Assembly (NCBI RefSeq): GCF_000687995.1
Contig: NZ_JIAC01000001.1
Coordinates: 1,798,001 to 1,862,000, forward strand
Length of the DNA stretch: 64,000 bases
Reading direction: 5' to 3'
Source of the DNA: Selenomonas ruminantium AC2024
GTDB lineage: Bacteria > Bacillota > Negativicutes > Selenomonadales > Selenomonadaceae
The notes under the pieces: model-generated
Database searches by the model: none
Told to the model about the DNA's origin: nothing
What the model saw: the letters and a program-made list of their open reading frames with translations, nothing else
Part shown: positions 50,154 to 58,060 of the stretch, one piece after another
Layout of the letters: every line of letters begins with the position of its first letter
Numbering within the stretch: position 1 is the first letter of the stretch
Translations under genes and position numbers: made by a program

Positions 50154-50378
50154 TCAGTTAAACTTCTCAATAAGAGTTGCGTAGGCTTGGTAGCCCAGCT
50201 CTGTTTCCGGCTCCATATCCCAGCCCCTGTCGTAATGCAGGATGGTCTGGCCTTCTGCCCTGCATTCCAGCTTGGAAATCTTACCGCCGTCAATCCCGAA
50301 TTCTGAGCCCTCATCATAATGCTTTACCCAATACTGAACCTCGGTTCCTTCAATCTCGATGCTGCCTTTGCTCCACAT
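50154..50378 (-). CDS. Small conserved phage protein of unknown function
   Basis: The 74-aa protein (MWSKGSIEIEGTEVQYWVKH, YDEGSEFGIDGGKISKL, YDRGWDMEPETELG) is of a type common in Firmicute prophages near terminase genes; no function is known to me. Strong SD AAAGGAGG. It is the only gene downstream of promoter-like module copy 2. Confidence 0.75.
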   Translation of the reverse strand: MWSKGSIEIEGTEVQYWVKHYDEGSEFGIDGGKISKLECRAEGQTILHYDRGWDMEPETELGYQAYATLIEKFN

Positions 50379-50422
50379 GGTCGTTTCCTCCTTTTCGTGG
50401 TTGCTTTTCCTTCGGTGTGTAC

Positions 50423-50469
50423 ATATTCCCGTACTTCAAAGGAAATAGCAACCCCTGTGGAGTGTATAC
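50423..50469 (-). promoter_or_regulatory. Shared promoter-like module, copy 2
   Basis: On the minus strand: GTATAC (50469-50464), 12 bp, TTGCTA (50451-50446), 17 bp, GAATAT (50428-50423), then GTACACACCGAAGG. It precedes the 74-aa gene. Confidence 0.65.
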
Positions 50470-50709
50470 TTATTCGCTAGGTCTGTGCTTGAGAAGGTAG
50501 AATTTATCCACGCTGGGAATTAGCGAAAGGCTGGAGCCGTTGTCCCAGCGGACCAAAACGCTCCCTACGTCATCCACGCCCCTTATCTCCCCAACAGTTC
50601 CTTCCGGTGGTGCCTGCGGTTCATCGCGCATTTCCACTAGCATCACGATACGCCCCGGAGGGTAGATGGAGCGCAACCGCTCCACCTCCTCCCTACTGGG
50701 GAATCCCAT
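50470..50709 (-). CDS. DUF4314-family protein
   Basis: The 79-aa protein (MGFPSREEVERLRSIYPPGR, TVGEIRGVDDVGSVLVRWDN, GSSLSLIP) matches the small SH3-like DUF4314 family found in phages and mobile elements. ATG 50709 lies 7 nt after AGGAAGGG; the ATG at 50727 is too close to the SD. It immediately follows the 243-aa gene in the same unit. Function unknown. Confidence 0.8.
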   Translation of the reverse strand: MGFPSREEVERLRSIYPPGRIVMLVEMRDEPQAPPEGTVGEIRGVDDVGSVLVRWDNGSSLSLIPSVDKFYLLKHRPSE

Positions 50710-50713
50710 GTTG

Positions 50714-51445
50714 TTACCCTTCCTCATGTTCAGCCGCCTCCTTCTTGTGGCCGGACTTAAAGCTGGCATTGCCGGAAAGGTTCTGCAGGAGAATCTTGCG
50801 GGTGGTCTTGTACTCATTGCCGATAAGCCCCAGCCGCAGGAGAAAACAGCGGAAGGCGTATTTTTCATTGTCCACCACTTTGGCCTTGGCAGTTACCCGC
50901 TTCTGGGTGCGGGCCATTTCACAGAGCTTGCCAATGAAGTCCTGATAGGCTTTTGCCGTTTCCAGCTCGATGTCACCGCTGAGCCAGTTGAAGGTTATGC
51001 AGTCATCGGTGAGCGTGTAGGTGGCCTCGTCAATGCCGAATGATTTCTTGATGAGATTGCCTTTGCTTTCCAGCAGGTTATCCAGATTGGTCAGGGCGGT
51101 ATCCGTGAAGGTATCCCTGGGCAGGCTGATTGAAATGCAGACGCTGTCGCTTTCCTCCTGCTCGGCTTCTTCCGGTGCCATCCGCTCCTCCATCTCCGCA
51201 GCCTTTTCAGTTCCTTCACATTCAAAGCCTGCTTTTGCCAAGGCTTCCAAGACCTGCTCCATCATCTCGGTGTCCGTACGGTCAGCGAAAACCAGTGTAC
51301 CATCCCTGGTAATCTCGAAATCCCCTATCTGGTAGGAAAAGCTGGGGGCTCCCATGTACTCCTTACTCCAGCCACCCAAAGCCTCGCTTACCACGCTGAC
51401 CATTTCCTTGCGGCGTTCTCCGCTGACGTTGTACTTGACTTCCAT
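50714..51445 (-). CDS. Phage accessory protein ('virulence-related' family), function unknown
   Basis: The 243-aa protein (MEVKYNVSGERRKEMVSVVS, YMGAPSFSYQIGDFEITRDG, CISISLPRDTFTDTALTNLD, YKTTRKILLQNLSGNASFKS) matches proteins frequent in Firmicute prophages and sometimes labelled virulence-related, without experimental basis that I know of. An acidic linker (AEMEERMAPEEAEQEE) joins two halves. ATG 51445 lies 8 nt after AGGAGG. It is expressed from module copy 3 together with the DUF4314 gene. Confidence 0.7.
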   Translation of the reverse strand: MEVKYNVSGERRKEMVSVVSEALGGWSKEYMGAPSFSYQIGDFEITRDGTLVFADRTDTEMMEQVLEALAKAGFECEGTEKAAEMEERMAPEEAEQEESDSVCISISLPRDTFTDTALTNLDNLLESKGNLIKKSFGIDEATYTLTDDCITFNWLSGDIELETAKAYQDFIGKLCEMARTQKRVTAKAKVVDNEKYAFRCFLLRLGLIGNEYKTTRKILLQNLSGNASFKSGHKKEAAEHEEG

Positions 51446-51476
51446 TTTCAAAACCTCCTTTTCTTTAGGTAGTCAC

Positions 51477-51523
51477 ATATTCCCTCTACAGCGGTGAATA
51501 AGCAAGGACTTTGTGTTGTATAC
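51477..51523 (-). promoter_or_regulatory. Shared promoter-like module, copy 3
   Basis: On the minus strand: GTATAC (51523-51518), 12 bp, TTGCTT (51505-51500), 17 bp, GAATAT (51482-51477), then GTGACTACCTAAAG. It precedes the 243-aa gene and DUF4314. Confidence 0.65.
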
Positions 51524-51526
51524 AAG

Positions 51527-52081
51527 CTATCGGTTCAAAGTCTCCTGTTCAAAGTCCGTGATACCTCTGGCAATTGCACGGGCAAACTCATTCTGTTTGG
51601 TACGGAGCAGAACTTCATCATCTACATGGTCGATAAAGGCTGTCTCCACCAGCACCGAAACGGCATCCGTATTAGATAGTACATACAGGCCATTTTTCCC
51701 CGGCACAGCACCTTTAACGCCACGGTCTGCCGTGCCCAGCGAATCCACAATTTGACGCTGGATGCACTCTGCCAGCTGCTTACCGAATTTACTGGTATGG
51801 TAGTGCCACACCTCCGTGCCATTGGCCACGCCGTTAAAAGCATTGCAGTGGATTGATACAAACACATCCACATCCAGATTATTGGCGGTACTGACAATCT
51901 CGAATAAATCATCCGACTGCAAATTGCCGGAAACTGAAACGCCAGCCTTGGTGAGATACCTCTCTACAAGGTCGGCGATATTCTTGGCCACATCACATTC
52001 TCTAAGGCCAGTACCGCTGTTGACAGCACCGGGGTCGGGGCAGCCGCACGGAGCATGGCCAGGGTTCAGAAATACACGCAT
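51527..52081 (-). CDS. N-acetylmuramoyl-L-alanine amidase (Amidase_3 endolysin)
   Basis: The 184-aa protein is a bare Amidase_3 domain cutting the sugar-peptide bond of peptidoglycan. Zinc/catalytic residues are His9 (LNPGHAP), Glu28 (TGLRECDVA), the His in VSIHCNAF and the Glu in VLVETAFIDH. It has no signal peptide, so it depends on the holin. Its start shares 1 nt with the methyltransferase stop. It lies among packaging genes rather than beside the holin. Confidence 0.92.
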   Translation of the reverse strand: MRVFLNPGHAPCGCPDPGAVNSGTGLRECDVAKNIADLVERYLTKAGVSVSGNLQSDDLFEIVSTANNLDVDVFVSIHCNAFNGVANGTEVWHYHTSKFGKQLAECIQRQIVDSLGTADRGVKGAVPGKNGLYVLSNTDAVSVLVETAFIDHVDDEVLLRTKQNEFARAIARGITDFEQETLNR

Positions 52082-53346
52082 TACGATTCCTCCTTCGGTT
52101 TGGGAACATCGGCATAGGGAATTTTCTCCCCATCCCGTTCCACATACACATCTGCAAAACTCCCATCATGGGCTGCGGCATAACGTTGCACCGCCACATC
52201 TACGAACTTCGGCTCAAGCTCCACTCCATAGCAAATGCGTCCCAGCTGGTCGCAAGCAATAAGGGTGGATGCCGAACCAAGAAAGCCGTCCAGCACCAAC
52301 CCATTGGTCTGGGTGCATTGCTTGATGAGATAGGCAATGAGCGGTACCGGCTTGCTGGAAGGGTGACCGCAGCCATCTTCCTTGGAATTCTTAATACGGT
52401 CGAACTCGAACACCGTAGTCTGCTTCTGATCGCCGTACCAGGTATGCTTGCCATCTTTTCGCCAGCCCCAGATGATAGGCTCGTGGATGTATTTCCAATC
52501 AGTGCGGGTTAGCACCAGCCGATTCTTCTTCCAGACCAGCCCCGCCCCAACTTTTAAGCCCGCATCCTCATAAGCGTCATGAAAGATGCGGGCTTTGGCC
52601 GTTGCGTAAAAAACATATATGGAGGCGTCCCTGGCCATGGCTTCATGGAAGCAGCCGAAGGCTTTAGTCAGGAATTCATAGGCCTCTTTGTCGGACAGGT
52701 CATCGTTCTTGATTTTCCCAGAGGTGCTCTCCAGATTCACCATGTAGGGCGGGTCGGTGCAGACTAGGTTTACCTTCTCCTCCCCCAGCAAACGCTGGTA
52801 GGTTTCCGGCATGGTAGAATCACCGCAGATGACCCGGTGCTTGCCAAGGTGCCAGACATCCCCGGCTTTAGAGGTACACGGCTTGGCCAGCTCCTCATCC
52901 ACATCGAAGCCATCCTCCTGACCTTCCCCGTCCTCATCACCAAAAAGGTCAGCCAGTTCCTTCTCGCCAAAACCTGTCAGCCCCAGGTCAAAATCCATGC
53001 CCTGCAAAGCTTCAATCTCGACACGGAGCATATCTTCATCCCAGCCAGCGTCCATGGCGTAACGGTTGTCTGCAAGGATATATGCCTTCTTCTGTGCCTC
53101 GGTGAGATAGTCTACAAAGACGCACGGCACTTCGGTAATATGCTCATCCTTCGCAGCCATCAACCTTCCATGACCGGCTATGACATTGAAGTCCCTGTCG
53201 ATGATGACAGGATTTACAAAACCGAACTCCCGCAGCGATGAGCGGAGTTTCATTATCTGCTCCGGCGAATGCGTCCGAGCATTGTTTACGTATGGCACCA
53301 ATTTGCTGACCGATACCAGTTGCATATCTGTAGTCGTTTTACCCAA
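52081..53346 (-). CDS. ParB-like nuclease/DNA methyltransferase fusion
   Basis: The 421-aa protein has an N-terminal ParB/Srx-type domain (LVPYVNNARTHSPEQIMKLR, VIAGHGRLMAA) and a C-terminal N4-cytosine/N6-adenine methyltransferase of the beta class: catalytic TDPPYMV (about 197-203) precedes the AdoMet motif DGFLGSAST. Such orphan phage methyltransferases modify phage DNA against host restriction or regulate packaging. TTG 53346, 9 nt after GGAGG, is the likeliest start. It overlaps the amidase start by 1 nt. Confidence 0.88.
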   Translation of the reverse strand: MGKTTTDMQLVSVSKLVPYVNNARTHSPEQIMKLRSSLREFGFVNPVIIDRDFNVIAGHGRLMAAKDEHITEVPCVFVDYLTEAQKKAYILADNRYAMDAGWDEDMLRVEIEALQGMDFDLGLTGFGEKELADLFGDEDGEGQEDGFDVDEELAKPCTSKAGDVWHLGKHRVICGDSTMPETYQRLLGEEKVNLVCTDPPYMVNLESTSGKIKNDDLSDKEAYEFLTKAFGCFHEAMARDASIYVFYATAKARIFHDAYEDAGLKVGAGLVWKKNRLVLTRTDWKYIHEPIIWGWRKDGKHTWYGDQKQTTVFEFDRIKNSKEDGCGHPSSKPVPLIAYLIKQCTQTNGLVLDGFLGSASTLIACDQLGRICYGVELEPKFVDVAVQRYAAAHDGSFADVYVERDGEKIPYADVPKPKEES

Positions 53347-53350
53347 GGAT

Positions 53351-54439
53351 TTACACCTCCCCAAATTTCAAATCCATAAAATAATCAGCTTCAGGAAAAT
53401 TCTGCTCAAAGTCTCTCAGATATCGATAGCTGGCACTGTTTTCGCCATTCATGTACACAAATTCCCTCAAGCTCTTCTTTTTGAAAAAGGCTGGCTGATT
53501 ACACCACCTAGCAATGTTAATGTACATTCCCTTATAGGGACTTTCCGCATATCGCTGGTATCTCATTACATATGGCAGGCAGCGATGCTTCATCAAAATC
53601 TCAATCCGATACAACAGTTCCAGCAAGTCCCGTTTCCAAAAAGCTGTATCCCAACGTTCCTCCCGATCATATCCGGTAAAGCAATAGAACTTAGGGACCA
53701 CATTGGTGTATTTTCTTAGCAAGCATATTTTCTGTTGAATAAGCTCAGCATCAGCATAATTATCAAAGGCAAAAATATAATCTCCATCATACTTGGAGGT
53801 AAACAGCATCTCGCATCGTTCCTCTGTAAGTAGCCGTTCATCTAGCCCTTGCTTGAATTGAAAAGCCAAGCCCGTCTGCTTCAATTCCTGTAGCAGCGTT
53901 TTCCACTCAGTACACCCAAAGAAATTATCATCCAAGAGACAAATTTTCTTTTTATCCTCACACAAGAACTCCTTCAGCGGACTGTGTATCCTTACCCTGT
54001 CGTAATTCCGATTTACACAAAATTCACAGTGCCGGAAACATCCCCTGGTCAGATAGCCGATGGCGTAGTCTGTGTAGTATCGAAATTCCTGCCTGCGTTT
54101 CCCGTCCTCCATCTGAAGATTAACCCAATCGTCGTAGAGATGGTAATCTGGCATGTGGTGCTCTATGTCTTTCGGCAGAGGTAAGGCTTTGTCATAAAAA
54201 AATCCCGTACCGCCATACTCAACGTTCGGAAACGCAAGCACAGCAGCCGGGATTTCGGTGTCAGTGAACACTTTGGCAATATACACTTTGTCAAAAGCCT
54301 CAAGGTTATTGTAATCGGTTTTGAGAACTACATCATTGCCAATCTCCTTGTGATAACCTGATAGCTTCATACAGACCAGATTAGGGAATCGATGCCTCTT
54401 TCTGCCGATGAGATCTGCATCAATAATGGCAATCTGCAA
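53351..54439 (-). CDS. Phage radical SAM protein
   Basis: The 362-aa protein has a radical SAM [4Fe-4S] motif CX3CX2C at Cys134, Cys138 and Cys141 (TRGCFRHCEFCVNR), preceded by an N-terminal Rossmann-like segment (MQIAIIDADLIGRKRHRFPN, YNNLEAFDKVYIAKVFTD) reminiscent of the B12-binding-like domain of MiaB-type enzymes. The C-terminal part includes FKQGLDERLLTEERCEMLF and FAFDNYADAEL. Substrate unknown; DNA or tRNA modification is conceivable. It ends 5 nt before the methyltransferase start, so the two are co-expressed. Confidence 0.85.
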   Translation of the reverse strand: MQIAIIDADLIGRKRHRFPNLVCMKLSGYHKEIGNDVVLKTDYNNLEAFDKVYIAKVFTDTEIPAAVLAFPNVEYGGTGFFYDKALPLPKDIEHHMPDYHLYDDWVNLQMEDGKRRQEFRYYTDYAIGYLTRGCFRHCEFCVNRNYDRVRIHSPLKEFLCEDKKKICLLDDNFFGCTEWKTLLQELKQTGLAFQFKQGLDERLLTEERCEMLFTSKYDGDYIFAFDNYADAELIQQKICLLRKYTNVVPKFYCFTGYDREERWDTAFWKRDLLELLYRIEILMKHRCLPYVMRYQRYAESPYKGMYINIARWCNQPAFFKKKSLREFVYMNGENSASYRYLRDFEQNFPEADYFMDLKFGEV

Positions 54440-54448
54440 ATGACACCA

Positions 54449-54982
54449 CTACCCCTTTCTTGAACGTAAGAGCCGCTCCATCACATCATCCTGCGGATTG
54501 GCTCCGCTGTAGCCTTCCGAGCAGTTTTCCTTGACCACCTGGTATATCTGATACCAGAGCTGGTTGACCTGCTTCATGTACTGCAGGCCGATGTTCACAT
54601 AAGGCGATACGATGGCGGCCCCGGTGGTTGGATGCTTGGCCAGAAATCCGTAATTGGAGATAGCGTCCTGGCATTGAATCCAGCGAGACACGCTCATGGC
54701 GTAATGTTCAATAAGTTCTGGACTGACCAGTTCAGCACAGCCTTTCTGATTCAGCCAATTCCATGTCTTTTCGTAAATCTCCACAGCGTAATTTTCCTGC
54801 CCGTTCCTCTGGGGTGCCTTTAGGTACTCCTTGGGAGCGGGCATTTCCATGCCTTGAAGATTAGCCGTTGGCAATACCGTTACCTTAGCGGTCTTGCCCT
54901 CGCTGATTTTGTCAGCCAAGGCTTTCTTCTTGCGCCCTGCACCTGCTCTGGCACCACCCCTGTTGGTTCCATCTTTGGCCAT
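54449..54982 (-). CDS. terS: Terminase small subunit (P27 family)
   Basis: The 177-aa protein recognises the packaging site. It has the Gly/Ala-rich N-terminus common in this family (TNRGGARAGAGRKKKALADK) and P27-type helices (EIYEKTWNWLNQKGCAELVS, LIEHYAMSVSRWIQCQDAIS, PYVNIGLQYMKQVNQLWYQI). ATG 54982 lies 8 nt after GGGAG. It follows the HNH gene across a candidate cos region. Confidence 0.88.
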   Translation of the reverse strand: MAKDGTNRGGARAGAGRKKKALADKISEGKTAKVTVLPTANLQGMEMPAPKEYLKAPQRNGQENYAVEIYEKTWNWLNQKGCAELVSPELIEHYAMSVSRWIQCQDAISNYGFLAKHPTTGAAIVSPYVNIGLQYMKQVNQLWYQIYQVVKENCSEGYSGANPQDDVMERLLRSRKG

Positions 54983-55220
54983 CCTCATCACTCCCTTCGG
55001 CCTTTGATTTTTGACTTTTTTCAAACGTTTTTCAAACAGAATCAGCATTTTTCAAAGAAATATGGCGTCCCATAACTCTCAATTATCCCCGTCCGTACAA
55101 GGGATAACCCCACTATGGTTTTCCCTGCCTATTCCCTTGTTTGAAAAATGATTTTTTCGCGCGTGACCCCACGCCGGTCGCCCATCGGGGCTCCGGTAGA
55201 GATTTGCCCCGCCCCTGGGC
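54983..55220. other. Non-coding gap between HNH and small terminase; candidate cos region
   Basis: No gene is supported here. A G/C-rich block (55159-55215, including GACCGGCGTGGGGTCACGCG on the minus strand) is followed in the phage direction by CGAAAAAATCATTTTTC. In HK97-like cos phages the cohesive-end site lies between the HNH gene and terS, so this is the place to expect it. Confidence 0.5.
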
Positions 55221-55574
55221 CTATTCCCCCTTCTTTCGTTGATGAATCCGCTCATGGCAGGACACGCACAGACTCTGCAAGTTTTCTTCGCTGTTGGTAC
55301 CACCAGCGGAGATGGGCTTCTTGTGATGCACCAACTCTGCCATCACATACTTCCCATGCTGCTGACACAACTCGCAGAGCGGGTGACGGTTGATGTATCT
55401 ATCCCTGACCTTACGCCATCCTTTGCCGTATCGCTCATGCTGATTGTAGCCACGGACAAAGTGCTCGTAGTGCTGCTCCATCAGTTTTCGATGGTCTTCG
55501 CAGTAACCACTCTTGTGGTCGGTCAGTTTTGGGCAGCCTTGGTATCGACAAGGCCGCTTAGGTTTCATGGGCAT
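55221..55574 (-). CDS. Phage HNH endonuclease
   Basis: The 117-aa protein has the HNH core ELVHHKKPISAGGTNSEENL followed by QSLCVSCHERIH, with an outer zinc pair (CELCQQH) and an N-terminal Cys/His cluster (PCRYQGCPKLTDHKSGYCED). HNH proteins beside terminases help cleave cos during packaging in HK97-like phages. ATG 55574 follows GAGGTG by about 7 nt. Confidence 0.92.
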   Translation of the reverse strand: MPMKPKRPCRYQGCPKLTDHKSGYCEDHRKLMEQHYEHFVRGYNQHERYGKGWRKVRDRYINRHPLCELCQQHGKYVMAELVHHKKPISAGGTNSEENLQSLCVSCHERIHQRKKGE

Positions 55575-55686
55575 TGGGGTCACCTCGATTTTAGGCACAA
55601 AAAAACCTCCGCAGGGATTGCTCCCTTTGGAGGCCGATATCGATTTTTCTTTCATGATACCATTTTAGCACTTTGGGGTAGGAATT

Positions 55687-56124
55687 CTAGTGAATTTTAC
55701 TGCACTCTTTATTTTTCTCCAAGATTTTTTCTACAGCAGTAAGCCCCTTGGAATGCAGGATATGTACCCAGCGGGAACCGTAGTGCATTTCCGCTGCGAT
55801 ATCATCCCAGGACTTGAAGCTGAGATACCGAAGTTCCAACAGCATCAAACAATTGGTATCCTGCACTTGGCTGAGGGTCTTCATAACATCACGCTTCAAA
55901 TCCACCAGATGATCAATGTCATCGTTGATTTCGTTTTCCAGAGCGATGATATTGTCAATGGTATCTGCCATCCGCTGAACATTTCGAGTACCACTGACAG
56001 GCTCAGTGCCCAAAGTTGATGTAGCCTTAGTAGCCATGTCCTTGAGCGATGCCAGCTGATTGAGTTTGCTGTTTATCCGCTGGTCAGCCCAGTATGCCTG
56101 CTTCAGATATTCCTTCGCTGTCAT
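55687..56124 (-). CDS. DUF1492/ArpU-like phage transcriptional regulator
   Basis: The 145-aa protein (MTAKEYLKQAYWADQRINSK, IIALENEINDDIDHLVDLKR, CLMLLELRYLSFKSWDDIAA, GSRWVHILHSKGLTAVEKIL) has the long helical N-terminal half and sigma-70 region 4-like C-terminal HTH of DUF1492/ArpU proteins, thought to activate late gene transcription. It sits at the boundary between replication and packaging genes, where such activators usually are. Confidence 0.85.
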   Translation of the reverse strand: MTAKEYLKQAYWADQRINSKLNQLASLKDMATKATSTLGTEPVSGTRNVQRMADTIDNIIALENEINDDIDHLVDLKRDVMKTLSQVQDTNCLMLLELRYLSFKSWDDIAAEMHYGSRWVHILHSKGLTAVEKILEKNKECSKIH

Positions 56125-57471
56125 TTATACACAACCTCCCAGGTTAGCTTTTACTGCATCAATCAGAGCCGTCTGCGTCTTATCCTTCCGCTCCAAAGCC
56201 TTCATGACATCCTCATCAATCGTGCCTTCAGTGATGATATGGATAATGCTAACGGTGTCTTTCTGCCCTTGCCTATAGAGCCTTGCATTGGTCTGCTGGT
56301 ACAGTTCAAGGCTCCAGGTAAGGCTGAACCAGATGAGGATTGAACCACCTTCCTGCAGGTTCAATCCATGTCCAACTGAAGCTGGATGGATTAGGGCCAC
56401 GGGAATATTCCCTGCGTTCCAGTCAATAATATCCTGGCTGGTCTTTATCTCCCTGACCTTCAGTCGTTCCTTGATGCGCTCGGCTTCATGCTTGAACCAG
56501 TAAGCCACCAATACCGGCTTGCCATTGGCACTCTCCACCAAATCCTCAAGGGCATCCAGCTTCTGGTCATGTATGGCATGGTGCCGGCCATCGCCATCAT
56601 AGACAGCACCGCCAGCCATCTGCAGGAGCTTATTCGACAGAGCCGCAGCACTCACAGCATCAATCTCGGTATCACCAACGGACACCACCAAATCTTTCTT
56701 AAGGCTGTCGTAGGTACGCCGTTCCTTTACCGTCATGGCTACAGTCTTGGTGGATGCTACCAACGGTGGCAACTGAAGATAATCCGCTGATTTCATGGAG
56801 ATGGTCACATCGCTAATCCGTCTATAGATTTCTTCCTCAGCCCCAACTTTTGGCTTGTAAGAAAAGACTATATGCTGGTTACGCCTGTCCGGGGTGAAGA
56901 ATTCCTCACGGTAGTGACCGATGAACCTGCCCAGCCGTTTGCCCATGTCCAGCAAACGGAATTCTGCCCACAAGTCCATAAGACCATTGGAACTCGGTGT
57001 CCCTGTCAACCCCACCACCCTCTTGACGGTAGGACGAACTCTCATAAGTGCTTTGAACCTCCGTGCCTGATGGGACTTGAAGGAACTTAGCTCATCGATA
57101 ACCACCATGTCGAAGTCAAAGGTGTTGTTCTTAACCAGCCAGTCCACGTTCTCCCTGTTGATGACAGTGACCTCAGCCTTCTGCCTAAGTGCTGCTATCC
57201 GGTTGGCGGTATTCCCAACAGCTACGGCATAAGTCAGATTGGACAGGTGATGCCACTTCTCAATCTCCGCAGGCCAGGTGTCCCTGGCCACACGGAGAGG
57301 AGCAATAATCAGCACACGGCTGACCTCGAAGCTGTCATGCAGGAGTGCCTCAATGGCTGTGAGAGTGATGACTGTCTTGCCAAGACCGCAGTCAAGGAAA
57401 ATGGCGGCGACCTCATGTTCCAGTATAAAATCGGTGGCGTACTTCTGATACTTATGCGGGTTGTAAATCAT
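56125..57471 (-). CDS. SNF2-type DEAD/DEAH helicase
   Basis: The 448-aa superfamily 2 protein shows Walker A in FLDCGLGKTVITLTA, motif II as DELSSF, motif III-like LTGTPSSNGLMDLWAEFR, and C-terminal motifs LIHPASVGHGLNLQEGGSIL and ARLYRQGQKDTVSI. Compact phage SNF2-like helicases of this type accompany VRR-NUC and a P4-type primase in Firmicute phage replication modules. ATG 57471 is chosen at the family N-terminus MIYNPHKYQ. Confidence 0.9.
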   Translation of the reverse strand: MIYNPHKYQKYATDFILEHEVAAIFLDCGLGKTVITLTAIEALLHDSFEVSRVLIIAPLRVARDTWPAEIEKWHHLSNLTYAVAVGNTANRIAALRQKAEVTVINRENVDWLVKNNTFDFDMVVIDELSSFKSHQARRFKALMRVRPTVKRVVGLTGTPSSNGLMDLWAEFRLLDMGKRLGRFIGHYREEFFTPDRRNQHIVFSYKPKVGAEEEIYRRISDVTISMKSADYLQLPPLVASTKTVAMTVKERRTYDSLKKDLVVSVGDTEIDAVSAAALSNKLLQMAGGAVYDGDGRHHAIHDQKLDALEDLVESANGKPVLVAYWFKHEAERIKERLKVREIKTSQDIIDWNAGNIPVALIHPASVGHGLNLQEGGSILIWFSLTWSLELYQQTNARLYRQGQKDTVSIIHIITEGTIDEDVMKALERKDKTQTALIDAVKANLGGCV

Positions 57472-57734
57472 GATGCCCTCACCTCTGTGCAAAGGAGCCA
57501 GGAAACGCCGTTTACCTTGATGATGCTATCCCACTGTACGCATTCCCTAGCTACCTTCAGCTTAACCAGCACATAGCGGGGATAAACTTTCAGCATGGTG
57601 CCAATGGCAGGAACGGTTGCACTGCCACTCCTCCCCAGTTTGGTGGCACTATCACATGCCCCGTAGCTGTTGAAGAAAATCTTGTCACCAGGCTTAATGT
57701 TGTTCATCATTTTGTTTACATGGCTAAGTTCCAT
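57468..57734 (-). CDS. Small phage protein between VRR-NUC and helicase
   Basis: The 88-aa protein (IKPGDKIFFNSYGACDSATK, PAIGTMLKVYPRYVLVKLKV) looks like a small beta-barrel/SH3-like fold. Not recognised. It overlaps both neighbours by a few nt (TGATG/ATGA), so it belongs to the replication operon. Confidence 0.65.
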   Translation of the reverse strand: MELSHVNKMMNNIKPGDKIFFNSYGACDSATKLGRSGSATVPAIGTMLKVYPRYVLVKLKVARECVQWDSIIKVNGVSWLLCTEVRAS

Positions 57735-58018
57735 CATGCATCCTCCTCAATCTCATCCAGCACAGAGCCAATCTGCTCCATGCCATCCACTACGAAAACC
57801 TTGAAGCCCATTTTTCTCATCTGCTGGATGCGGCGTGTCTGTATCGGTCTTGGCTTTTTCCCTGGAGCCTTGAGTTCCACAAATCCCATCCTGCCACCAG
57901 GTAGCATCACAATACGGTCAGGCACCCCAATGCAACCTGGGCTGACAAACTTCAACGCCACACCTCTGCGCCGCACCGTTTCCATCACGAGTTTGTGTTC
58001 GATATCTCTTTCCCTCAT
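57734..58018 (-). CDS. VRR-NUC domain nuclease
   Basis: The 94-aa protein is a stand-alone VRR-NUC domain, a PD-(D/E)xK nuclease: GVPDRIVMLPGGRMGFVELK contains the catalytic PD and ExK residues, and RRIQQMRKMGFKVFVVDGME completes the core. Phage VRR-NUC proteins are thought to act as structure-specific nucleases in replication or recombination. ATG 58018 lies 5 nt after GGAGG. Confidence 0.92.
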   Translation of the reverse strand: MRERDIEHKLVMETVRRRGVALKFVSPGCIGVPDRIVMLPGGRMGFVELKAPGKKPRPIQTRRIQQMRKMGFKVFVVDGMEQIGSVLDEIEEDA

Positions 58019-58060
58019 AATGTCCTCCAATCTGCGTCATTAAGGCATTTCCGGCTCATA

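Noticed and set aside
55079-55303. 74-codon minus-strand frame across the HNH/terS gap
   Set aside because: It overlaps the real HNH coding end, has no SD and low-complexity content; the gap is better explained as non-coding packaging DNA.
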